Part shown: positions 31,914 to 41,735 of the stretch, in pieces
Position numbering within the stretch: position 1 is the first letter of the stretch
How the letters are laid out: the number at the start of each line of letters is the position of its first letter
From: Geosiphon pyriformis
Lineage: Eukaryota; Glomeromycota; Glomeromycetes; Archaeosporales; Geosiphonaceae
Reading direction: 5' to 3'
NCBI GenBank assembly: GCA_016748015.1
Contig: JAAOMT010000566.1
Location: forward strand, 185,908 to 249,907
DNA: 64,000 bases
Notes under the pieces: model-generated
Told to the model about the DNA's origin: nothing
Seen by the model: the letters and a program-made list of their open reading frames with translations, nothing else
The model's database searches: none
Translations under genes and position numbers: made by a program

Positions 31914-32277
31914 GTGACTTTGTGTGGAAATTTGCAACATGTAATGTTTGAGGTATTAATGTTCCTGCCAAGCAGAAGGACATTATCCATTGGCATAGAG
32001 ATTCTGGAAATTTGGTTTCGATAATTACAGAGACAAAGCTGAGATCTAGCAACAGGTTTTGGATTAGGGATAAGTTTGATGAAGTCAGGGTCTTTTCATC
32101 TGGGTTGGACAAGAGTTTTCTTGGTGCTGGTGTCACAATCATTATGAACACTTCTCTAACTCATCATGTTTGTAAGGTTTCTGAGATGCCTGATCAGCTC
32201 CTTTTAGTCAAGCTATTATTCAAAAATAAACTTTCTGTGTCAATTTTGGGACTTTATACTGAGGTGTTCCTGGCTGT
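31910..32277 (+). pseudogene. LINE-C ORF2 start, endonuclease N-terminus
   Basis: ORF2 ATG at 31912 overlaps the ORF1 TAA (TAATG). It reads MSDFVWKFATCNV, a TGA at a CGA-type codon, GINVPAKQKDIIHWH, then VSIITETKLRSSNRFWIRDK and the open part to GLYTEVFLAV at 32277. Gypsy-2 splits the protein here; it resumes at 41736. Confidence 0.85.
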
Positions 32278-33257
32278 TGTTACCGGAGGTTTTTGGTCTC
32301 TTTTCTGTAATGTTGTTGATACTTATTTGCTGTGAATTCACGTTTTCTGGATGTGGTTGAACCTCCAATAACTGAATTTATCTTCAAATTATCTCCTATA
32401 ATTTGAACTGCTGGGCTTATAAGTGGAATGGCCAATTCCTTGCCAGTTACTTTATGTAGTTGCATTGTAGTAAACGTCAACTCTTTCTCAGGAATTGCTC
32501 ATCTGGAAGCTTATTAAAAATGTATAGTTACTTTGCTGTGAAAGTCAACTCTTCTATAGGAATCTCGTCTGTAGGCTACTTTAATGATTGTAATAAGAAA
32601 AGAAAAGGAAAATAAAAGAAATATAAAAGAAATAGAATTTTGTTAAGAGAAACGTTTTCTATCCAGGCCTAGAGTCACTAACAGTTTACTGAAATTGGTA
32701 GCTAATCAATTTCAAAATGTTAGTTGGTTTTTGGGGATTTTCTAAGGGCAATAATTAAAGAATTTGGTTTTTTAAATTATTTGGTATTTATTTCTTTTCA
32801 TGTGTGTAGAAATGGTCCTAAGTGATAAATCTAAAGTAAAATACATTTTCTCGAAAAGAGAAGCTCTTCTTTTATACAACTTGTTGTAACACTATTCTAT
32901 GAACTTGAACTTTACTATTTTCTACAATTTCGCTGAACTAAAGATACATTTTGGCAAACTACAAGTTATTTCTGCAAACTATTAGATATTTCGGTGAACT
33001 ATCAATTATTTTAGCAAATTTCTATAAATTTTGGCGAACTTTTGAATGTTACATAGTTTGGGGTATTGCATGATTAATCATTGCAATTAGGTTATATTTG
33101 TGTTGTATACAATTTGGGTTATTAATTAAATGATAATTTCGGACATTTTTTGCTAATGTAATAAGTGATAATTTGAAACAATAATATATGCTAATTAATG
33201 ATAGGAATTATGAGATAGTTTCATGCTAAATCATATCTCTAATTTTGTTTGGTAACA
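32278..33257 (-). repeat. Gypsy-2 3' LTR (980 bp)
   Basis: TGTTACCGG (32278) to TTGGTAACA (33257). Contains the hairpin (32383-32407, loop CTCCT), TATA box (32869-32876) and U3 array (32925-33047). One array unit longer than the 5' LTR. Confidence 0.93.
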
Positions 33258-33670
33258 TAATCTCCTTCTCAAGACTGAGCTCCATCGAAGTCCAAGTACT
33301 GTCTGTTATTTCCAGATAATAATCCAAAATTATTGAAGAAATTTGGTCTGAAAATTGTTGAAATTTAAGTTTTGTGAGCTTTCCAATGTATTGAATCTTC
33401 AAAGGTTGAAAAATTGGGTTTTGTAGTATGTTTTCACAGATGTGGAATAGGTCATAAAGTCTAAGAGCAGCTCTAAGCCTGTAGTAACTGTTTGTTGATC
33501 CAGCTGTTGTCTTGAATTTGTTGTGGAGTTGTTTCTGAATAGCTTCTTTTGTGAGGTTTGCTGTTGTAAGTTCCAGTTTCCATTTGTAGAGTGTTTTTCC
33601 AATGTGAAAATATCTATAGATTGGAGGATATTCAGTGTTTTCCTCATTGAGACACAGTTGAAGTTTTTGT
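33258..33670 (-). pseudogene. Extra ORF downstream of integrase (Gypsy-2)
   Basis: The counterpart of the Gypsy-1 extra ORF, cut at its 5' side by the N gap. It reads PIYRYFHIGKTLYKWKLEL, AAALRLYDLFHICENILQNP-like blocks, then PLKIQYIGKLTKLKFQQF, DQISSIILDYYLEITDSTW, and ends through the polypurine tract (GAGAAGGAGATTA at 33258-33272) into the LTR. The two Gln codons that are stops in Gypsy-1 are intact here. Its reading is continuous from the gap to the LTR, which argues for a real protein. Confidence 0.75.
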
Positions 33671-33690
33671 NNNNNNNNNNNNNNNNNNNN
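33671..33690. other. Assembly gap (20 N)
   Basis: Twenty N between the extra ORF and the 3' side of the integrase frame of Gypsy-2; true length unknown. Confidence 0.99.
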
Positions 33691-33745
33691 TAAATTAAGT
33701 ATTCAGATTGAAAGGTTGTTCAATGACAACTATTGGCTCTAAGTT

Positions 33746-35080
33746 TCAGGAAATATCTTTGGGACTGACCAAAGGGGAATGTGTACCAATTTGTGGAATT
33801 AATGGTTCAGGATTGTTTCTGGAATGATAGTGTTTCAAACAATCTCCATGTGCAACTTTTGCTAAGATTTTGTCATCAAGTCTTAGCTTGTATAATCCAT
33901 TGCCTAGGACTTCATAGATAAAGAATGATCCATCCCATTTATTTTCAAATTTTCCACTCCATTGTTTTTCAGCTTTAGTTCTGTGTAAGAGAACTTTGTT
34001 TCCAATTTTGAATTTATTGGTGACTGAAGGCAATTTGTTATCATGCCGTTCTTTTTGTTGAGCTTGGAAGTGTTCAATATGGGTGGCTGCTATTTGTCGT
34101 TTTCCTTCCAATATGCTAAGTAAAGTGTAGGCTCTTCGCTAAAGCAATTCTTAGAAATTGTTTTCATCGATCAGTTGTGCTGGATATGTTTCCACTGTGA
34201 AACTAATTGGTAACATTGCTGTCCTTCCATAAGTTAAATCAAATGGTGTGTATTTCGTGGTATCTTGTTTTAATGTCCTATATGCTAGTAACACTGATGG
34301 AATAAAGAGATCCCATTCTTGCTCAAAATCGGTTGAGACTTTGGCTAATGACTCACACAATGTTCTGTTAAAACGTTCCACAAGTCTGTTTGTTTGTGGA
34401 TGGTAGGACAAAGACAGAGGTCTTTTGACATTGAATTGTTCACAAATTTCTTGTATCAGGTTGTTCACAAAGTGTGTTCCCTGATCGGATAAAAATTTAA
34501 TTAGATATCCATGTCTACAAATAATGTCTTCATAGATAAAATTTACTACTGATTTTGCATCTGCTCATTGAATGGCTCTGGCTTCAGGCCATTTAGTAAG
34601 ATAGTCTACAGCTACTGCAATATAACAGTTTCCTTAAGTGGTGATAGATAGTGGTCTGACTAAATCGATACCAACTCTGTCAAAAGGCTGTCCAACTTTA
34701 ATTGGATTTAAAGGTTCTATAGGGCGAGTTCCTCCTCTTCTTTGACAACTATCACAAGATTTGACATATTTGTGAATGTCTTTTCTCATTCGAGGCCAAA
34801 AGTAGTATTCTAGTGTTCTTTGGGTGGTGCTATCTTTTCCGAAGTGTGCTGATGAAGGATCTGAGTGCATATTGTATAAAATGGTCTTTTTTTCCTGTTT
34901 TTGTATTAATCTGAGTGGTTTGGTTGGGTTTTTGAAATTTCGATGATAGATAATGTTGTTGTGTAGAAAATATTGTTTGGCTTGTTGTTGTAACCAATGT
35001 TTTTCATCTGGGGACCAATCTGTTGGGATTGTTAATGTCTCCAAATATTGTTTGAGATTGTTGTAGTTTTCGGGGTTCAT
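33746..35080 (-). pseudogene. Gypsy-2 integrase
   Basis: 35080-34634 (MNPENYNNLKQYLETLTIPT to DLVRPLSITT) has the HHCC zinc domain. Then a stop at 34634 (Gln-like), and the core resumes with VAVDYLTKWPEARAI, with another stop in the ARAIQ block near 34570. 34468-34151 holds SDQGTHF just upstream, SYHPQTNRLVERFNRTL and LIPSVLLAYRTL. 34111-33746 is the C-terminal domain with NKVLLHRTKAEKQWSGKFE. The catalytic Asp of SDQG is kept, unlike Gypsy-1. Stops separate the pieces. Confidence 0.9.
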
Positions 35081-35849
35081 TGTTTGTTGTTTTGATGCTG
35101 TTAATTCAAATGGATGTTGGTTTTGTTTTCTAATCTTGCCTCATTCTTGAGAGACAATTAATGTTGGTGTGGAGTTTTCCTGGTTTGTGGTGTATGATGT
35201 ATTGGTAATTAGCTAAAAATCCTGTTCATCGGGTTTGTTTTGTGTTCAGCTGGGTGTTTTTGTTTTGAAGCCATTTAAGTCCAATATTATCAGTGATAAT
35301 ATCAAATTCTTTGGGTCTGAGGTAAAAGTTGAAGTGATGTAGGGCCCAGATTACTACTGTGGTTTCTAATTCTGTTGCAGGGTAGTTCTTTTCGGCTGGC
35401 TTTAATGTTCTACTAGCATAAGCAATTACTCACTCATTTTCATTGTCATCTAACTGTGATAGGATGGCACCAAAGGCAGTATAAGAGGCATCAGTTGCTA
35501 ACTGGAATTGGTTGCTGAAATCTGGGTAGGTAAGAATTGGAGCTGTTGTGAGTTTTTCCTTAAGTATCTCGAAAGCATTTTGGTGTTCTTCTGTCCATTT
35601 GTATTCGACATTTTTAGTAGTGAGCTGGTTGAGGGGTTTTGCAATTTCTGAGAATTCTTTGATGAATTTTTGGTAATAGGATGCTAATCCAATAAATCCT
35701 CTTAATTCTGTGGTATTTCGTGAAGTCTTAAAGTTCTTGACAGTACTGATTTTTCCAGGGTCTGGTTTAATTTCATCTTTGCTAACAATGTGACCAAGAA
35801 AAGCTAAACTTGTTTTTCCAAAGTAGCATTTTTCAATGTTTAGTTTCAA
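35081..35849 (-). pseudogene. Gypsy-2 RT thumb and RNase H
   Basis: 35849-35430 starts MKLNIEKCYFGKTSLAFLGH, passes ELRGFIGLASYYQKFIKEFS and WTEEHQNAFEILKEKLTTAP, and enters RNase H (ATDASYTAFGAILSQ). It continues beyond a Trp/Arg-like stop to ELETTVVIWALHHF, a DNIGLKWLQN stretch and YIIHHKPGKLHTN near 35170. RNase H residues D and E are present. The histidine-rich end is broken by stops. Confidence 0.85.
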
Positions 35850-37990
35850 TTCTGCTTTCCGTAATCATTGAAAAACTTCTCACAGGTGAATTAAATGTAG
35901 CTCAAAAGATGGTGAATAAACATTAGTGTCATCAAGATAAACTACTACTGATTTCCAAAGGAGGCCTTTGTAAACAACATCCATGAGTCTTTGGAATGTT
36001 GCTGGTATATTGCATAATCCAAAAGGCATTACATTGAACTTGTAATTTCCTCCTTGAGTGGTGAATGCTGTTTTGGGGCAGTCTTTGGGATCCATAGCAA
36101 CTTGCCAGTATTCATTCTCTAAATCTAATGTTGAAAAGTATTTGGACTTTCCAAGGGCATCCAACATGTCATCAATTCGGGGAAGAGGGTAGGCATCCCT
36201 AATGGTGACACTGTTGAGTTGTCGGTAATCAACACAAAATCGTATCTTTCCATTTTTCTTTTTAACTAGGACTACAGGTGAGGCCCATGGGCTCATTAAT
36301 GGTTGAATAAGCCCATTGTTAAGCATCCATTGTACTTCTTCTCGGATAAATTGGTGACTTTCTGGGGCAACTCGGTAGGCTTGTTGTCGCCTTGGTTTGG
36401 CATCTCCTGTATAGATTTGGTGTTGAACCAAATCAGTTCTTCCTAAGTCATTGTTGTTTTTGGTAAAGATGTCAGCAAATTCTGCAATTAGCTCTTTGAG
36501 CTGGGTCTGTTGTTGTGGTTCAAGTTGTTCCATGTTGATTTGAGATAGTTTTTCCATGACAACATGGTAGTTTTCGGAGCTGGAGTTTGGGTTGGTTTTT
36601 GGTATTGAATGTCCAATAATTTCAGAGAAATCGGGGACTGTTTGGGGTAATTCTTGTTGAAATATATTACTATAAATAACTCCAATTTCTAAATTATTTA
36701 ATAAAATTATGGGGTAATTATTGGGGTTGTAAAAAGTAACTCGGACTTTTTTTGTTTCTTCTGGAATATAAATGTTTGGAATCGAAATATTATGTTCCAA
36801 GCAGACTTGTTCATTGGACTCAAAAATTTGTTGTGTGGTTGTTGGCTTTGTGCAAGTGTAGATTTCCGGATGTTCTCCAAAGGGTGAGATGGTAATCGGT
36901 TGTGGAAGTCTGAAAATCTGGTGAGATTTGTTCTGTGTGTTAAGAGCTATATTAACTGGAACTGTGAATCGTCCAGTTGAACCAAAATCTTGGGTTCTTC
37001 TATCGCTTTTTCCTAATTGTTCTCTTTGATTGACTAGTTGTAAACCCGAAATGTTGATTAAGGGTAGGTAAATAGCTTGGGCAATTTTTTCAGCATGTTC
37101 GATCTTGAATAGTTTGTCAGTTTTATTTTGAAGCATCACTGTTATGTCTCCAGTATATCCAGCATTGATTATTCCTTCTCTGACATTGATTCCTTTGCTT
37201 GCCAGAGAGGACCGGAAGGCGATTTGAACCATTGCTCCTGGCGGGATTTTGAGTGCAATTTTGAGGTTGATTTTTGTGAGAGATTTGGGTTTGAGAACAA
37301 GAGTATCCTTGCCTGGATATCTTAAGTCATATCCAGCATCAATTTCGTGTGCTTTTTCAGGTTTTATTCCTTGTCTGTTGTTGTTGAAGTATTTAAGTTG
37401 TAAGGCAGGCTGATTTTTGATAAGATAGATGGGTGTTGTTTCAATTTCTTCTGTTTCTTCAGGTTCTCCGAATTCAATTTCATTCTCATCATTTTTGCTG
37501 GACAAGGAGATACTAAGAGCATAGCATTCAAGACACCATTGTTCATTGCAAGGCATAATGCATTCTTCACATAGCCTAATGTTCATTTGCTCTAATCATT
37601 GAATTTGAGCTTCTTGGGTCGGGTAGGTGTGACTTGCAATTTGGTGGTAGACTTCTACTTCATTTTCATAATTGAATCCAGCTAATTCCATAGTGTATTC
37701 AATGTATTCTGCTTCCTTCATTTGACGAACATCTTCTTTGGTAGCTCTATTAATTAATGCTATTGCTAAGTCAAAAATCATCTTGGCATCATGAGGGTAG
37801 TGATAAAGTTTGTTGAGAGCACTATTGTATGCTGCATTAAAGGGTGTTCCTCTTTTTACTTTTTCTGAAATTGATAAAGCATATTGGCAAGTCTAATTGC
37901 AGATGCCTTCTCTCATTGCTACATCAATCTAATTGCATTCTTCTGGTAGCATATCTCCACAAGTCAAACAAGGGGTGTTGTCTCATTTTC
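35850..37990 (-). pseudogene. Gypsy-2 cysteine-rich module, dUTPase and RT
   Basis: The best pol frame is 37586-35880 (568 codons). MNIRLCEECIMPCNEQWCLEC is followed by the dUTPase (residues about 67-210): AGYDLRYPGKDTL, FRSSLASKGINVR, GIINAGYTGDI (IDAGY became INAGY), KIAQAIYLPLI, REQLGKSDRRTQDFGSTG (the Gly residues of motif 5 altered). Then a linker, then RT: MSPWASPVVLVKKKNGKIRF, CVDYRQLNS, FSTLDLENEYWQVAM, FGLCNIPATFQRLM, VVVYLDDTNVYSPS (YLDD at about 35927-35938). The frame ends at TGA 35880 and another TGA follows (CGA-type codons, shared with Gypsy-1). Upstream, 37781-37596 is the helical region, cut off by a CGA-to-TGA at 37596; Gypsy-1 has CGA there. Confidence 0.9.
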
Positions 37991-37999
37991 CACTCCTTT

Positions 38000-38930
38000 T
38001 TATTAGATGGTCCCATCACTCTCTGTGGCAAGCCTTGCAGTAATAACAAGTATGATTCTCATATTCTTCTTCAGGTGAAATGCAGGCTCTCATTGATGAT
38101 AGTTTCTTGTGGCAGTCCTTACATTTAAGGAGAATATAGGGGTGTTGTTTCCTTGATTTGGGTTTTGAGTAAGGTATATTCCATCCAGAGGTTTCGGGTT
38201 TAATGTGTGGGGTAAAATGTTTTTGTTCTGTTTCATCAGCCCAGTTGGACGTTGATCCAAGAGCTATGAATGTTTTGATTATTGGTTTTTCTTCTTCTGG
38301 TTCAAATTCAAAAGCTGGGGCTTTTTCAGAGCGTTTGTTGAATGTACCACAAATGGCAGGTACCTGGGCGTGTTGTCCTTGGTAGGAGATTGTTAACTCT
38401 TGTGTTTCCCAATTCAGATTAGCATTGGCTTTTTGAAGCCAATCATTTCCGACGAGAGCTTGGTACTGGGGTGTGTCCATTACAAGAACTTTGACTGGAA
38501 TGGTGATTCCATCAAGAGTGAATGGAAAATTGTCAATTTCTCCTACTGGGGTCTTTTTCATGCCATCGGCAGTGACAATTACTGTTTAAGCTGGTCGGTC
38601 AACATTTTTTTTCAACTGTTGTATTAACTGGTAGGTAATAATGCTTCTGGCAGATCTACTGTCTAGGATCAAGTGAATTGGCTTTCCTTTTACTTCAGCT
38701 TCTGTGTACATTGCAGTGATGGCTTTTTGCTCATTAGCCGCTGTATTGCTAAGCAAGAATGGTGATTCATTTGCTTCAAATTCAAAAGGAAAGATATTAG
38801 AGAGATTGGCGTTTTCAGCAATTCGGGCTGGTGGAATAGTGGTGTGATTATGAGAAGGGTTTTGTTGTTGTTGTGCTGCAGCTCTACCTTCCGAGAATGC
38901 AGTATGGTGAAAATCCTGTTCTTTTGGCAT
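38000..38930 (-). pseudogene. Gypsy-2 aspartic protease and first cysteine motif
   Basis: 38930-38586: FPFEFEANESPFLLSNTAAN, then KGKPIHLILDSRSARSIITY (active site DSR, not DSG), stop at 38586. 38561-38016: MKKTPVGEIDNFPFTLDGIT, LVMDTPQYQALVGNDWLQKA (retropepsin fold), an acidic stretch (EFEPEEEKPI), and LKCKDCHKKLSSMRAC ... CYYCKACHRE, the same cysteine module as in Gypsy-1. Longer uninterrupted frames than in Gypsy-1. Confidence 0.85.
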
Positions 38931-39067
38931 TGTTAAATAACTGGGTTGAGTGTGATAATGGTTGGGTCTTGGTTGAGTGGTATTTTGGAGAACTAATTGG
39001 TTGTTCGAACTAATTCTACTGTTGTTTACTTGGTATTAGTTTTGTGGTGTGAATTGATTTTATGTAA

Positions 39068-40740
39068 TCAGTCTTCGAGCAGGTACTTGATAATGTTGTG
39101 TGGGTGGTTGTTGGTATTGCTGTTGGATTGGTTGTGGGGCGGACTGATAATAGTTATTTTGGTATTGGGGTCTTGGTGGATAGTAAGCTGGTGGTGATGG
39201 TTGATAATAAAATTGCTATAGTGGAGAGTAACATTGATTACCCCTATTTTATTGGTCTCGTTGTAGCTTTCTGCAATCTCTTTTCCAGTGACCAGAGATT
39301 CCACAGTAATGGCAATTCTGGGGCTGGTTATTGGAAAGTGGTGCAAAGTTATTTTGATTTTGTCTTTGGGGTGGTTGATATCTTTGTTGTTGTTGGTTGG
39401 TAAAATAGTTTTTGATCTTCTTTGTAAGTTGGTCAATTTTTTCCTCAGCTACTGAGCTGGTTTTTCCAATTGCCAAATTTACAAGTTTTGTATAATTGGC
39501 CTCTTCCATGGCCATTTCGTATTTTTTCGCATGCTGTATGGTAGAGTTTAAATCTTCTGGCGTGTGTGGGCAAATCTTTTTAATTAGTTTATCTTTTAGA
39601 CCAGCGATAAATTGATCCAAGATTTGAGCATCAGAATAATAATCATTTGTCTCGAGTTGGCGAATCCGTCTGAGATATTTGTTGAATTTCCCAATATAAG
39701 TCATAACGAATTCGGAGAGTTCTTGTTTGATATTTTGAAAACAATTGCGAAGAGTGATGGAAGTATTATTGTCGGTGAACTGTTCAAGGAAGGCTGCTTT
39801 GAAAGCGTTCCAATCATTGAATGGGGTGGCCAGGTTTTCAAACCATTCTCCTGCTGTTCCTTTGAGAAAGTATGGAATTGTTTTTAACATTCTGGTGGCA
39901 TTCTATCCATTTGCATCTCCGGCTTTAGTAACTTGGTCGAGCCATTCTTGAGGACTGGTCTCAATGTCTTCTCCATTAAAGTCAGGGATTTTTGTGATGT
40001 ATGTTGTCATTTCGTCTTCTTCGTTTTCACTATCTATTGATTCTTCTTCAGTTATTTTAGAGTTGTTTTCTTCGTTTGCTGCTGTCTCAGAGTGTTCACT
40101 TTGATTTTCAGCTAAAAAATCAAGGAGATTGGAACTAGTTTGAAGGGGTTCTTGTTGTCTGGTGGGACTTCTGAGTGATGTAAAATCTTCTGGTCTTGTA
40201 AATTGATTCAAGAGTAAATTAGATGTTTGTGCTTATGCAAGTAAAGCTGGAAAAAGTGTGACAGTAAGTGGAAGTTTTGAGCTGGTTCCTTGTTTAGGTG
40301 TTTATAGATGTTTGAATGATATTTTGGGAGTATTGGGTGTTGTGTGAACAGATCGGTTATCTTTTTGTCTTTTGTTGCTACTGGTTTCAGGTTCAGATTC
40401 GAGTTCAAAGGTAAATTGTGCGTTTGCAGGATATTTTTCTTCACAGAATTGAATGATATTATAATTGAGTTCCTCAAAATAAGTAGCACAAGCTTCAGCA
40501 CTAATGTTTTCTGATTCAGTGTTGGAATAGTGTAGTATGTTCTCAAGAAGATCTCTTTTAACTGTTGTAATGTTATAGTTCCCAAAGAGGTAGTCATTAA
40601 TTCGATTTTCGATGTATTGAAAAAGTGTTTTCTTGAAAGCTATGATTCCGTCATGTATTTCAAATCATTGTTTGCAGTGTGTGTAAATTGATTGATAGTA
40701 TTCTAAGGTTGTGATGTCTGAGGCGGTCACCACTTTGAAT
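39068..40740 (-). pseudogene. Gypsy-2 gag
   Basis: The N-terminal domain (about 40740-40320: FQYIENRINDYLFGNYNI, IIQFCEEKYPANAQF) is followed by a stop. 40211-39903 is acidic (ENEEDEMTTYITKIPDFNGE) and ends at a TAG in place of Trp (NG-stop-NATRML). 39890-39249 is the gag core (TIPYFLKGTAGEWFENLATP, NTSITLRNCFQNIKQE, RRIRQLETNDYYSDAQIL, KKYEMAMEEANYTKL) and the knuckle CHYCGISGHWKRDC (about 39262-39303). 39249-39068 is the Asn/Pro/Gln-rich tail. Would form the particle. Confidence 0.87.
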
Positions 40741-40756
40741 TTGTTATTGTGTTATT

Positions 40757-40773
40757 TCCGTGGAAGAGCACCA
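40757..40773 (-). promoter_or_regulatory. Primer-binding site of Gypsy-2
   Basis: TGGTGCTCTTCCACGGA on the - strand, two bases inside the 5' LTR. Its first eight bases are the same as in Gypsy-3 (51109-51101), although the LTRs of the two families differ. Confidence 0.65.
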
Positions 40774-40775
40774 AA

Positions 40776-41735
40776 TGTTACCGGAGGTTTTTGGTCTCTT
40801 TTCTGTAATGTTGTTGATACTTATTTACTGTGAATTCACGTTTTCTGGATGTGGTTGAACCTCCAATAACTGAATTTATCTTCAAATTATAGGAGATAAT
40901 TTGAACTGCTGGGCTTATAAGTAGAATGGCCAATTTCTTGCCAGTTACTTTATGTAGTTGCATTGTAGTAAACGTCAACTCTTTCTCAGGAATTGCTCAT
41001 CTGGAAGCTCACTAAAAATGTGTAGTTACTTTGCTGTGAAAGTCAACTCTTCTACAGAAATCTCGTCTGTAGGCTACCTTAATGATTGTAATAAGAAAAG
41101 AAAAAGAAAATAAAAGAAATGTAAAAGAAATAGAATTTTGTCAAGAGAAACGTTTTCTATCCAGGCCTGGAGTCACTAACAGTTTACTGAAATTGGTAGC
41201 TAATCAATTTCGAAATGTTAGTTGGTTTTTGGGGATTTTTCAAGGGCAATAATTAAAGAATTTGGTTTTTCAAATTATTTGGTATTTATTTTTTTTTGTG
41301 TGTGTAGAAATGGTCCTAAGTGATAAATCTAAGGTAAGATACATTTTCTTGAAGAGAGAAGCTCTTCTTTTATACAACTTGTCATAACACTATTCTATGA
41401 ACTTGAACTTTGCTATTTTCTACAATTTCACTAAACTAAAGATACATTTTGGCAAACTACAAGTTATTTCGGTGAACTATCAATTATTTTGGCAAATTTT
41501 TATAAATTTCAGCGAACTTTTGAATGTTACATAGTTTGGGGTATTGCATGATTGATTATCGCAATTAGGTTACATTTGTGTTGTGTACAATTTAGATTAT
41601 TAATTAAATGATAATTTCGGACATTCTTTGCTAATGTAATAAGTGATAATTTGAAACGATAATATATGCTAATTAATAATAGGAATTATGAGATAGTTTC
41701 ATGCTAAATGATATCTCTAATTTTGTTTGGTAACA
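40776..41735 (-). repeat. Gypsy-2 5' LTR (960 bp)
   Basis: TGTTACCGG (40776) to TTGGTAACA (41735). Very like 32278-33257, but the hairpin at 40881-40905 has its loop inverted (AGGAG), and one U3 unit is missing. Confidence 0.93.

Larger units (their letters stand above)
32278..41735 (-). mobile_element. Gypsy-2: full-length Ty3/Gypsy retrotransposon with dUTPase
   Basis: LTRs at 40776-41735 (5') and 32278-33257 (3'), flanked by CTGT duplications (32274-32277 and 41736-41739). Same plan as Gypsy-1, but better preserved: one open frame of 568 codons spans dUTPase to the RT active site, which keeps YLDD. Disabled by stops in gag, RT, integrase and the connection, and by DSR in the protease. A 20-N gap lies at 33671-33690. 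Inserted in the endonuclease of LINE-C. Confidence 0.95.

Noticed and set aside
31369-32151. - strand frames opposite LINE-C ORF1/ORF2
   Set aside because: Antisense shadows; the + strand has the CCHC knuckle and endonuclease blocks.
33671-33690. Real break or insertion in Gypsy-2
   Set aside because: Exactly twenty N; an assembly gap, no biological meaning.
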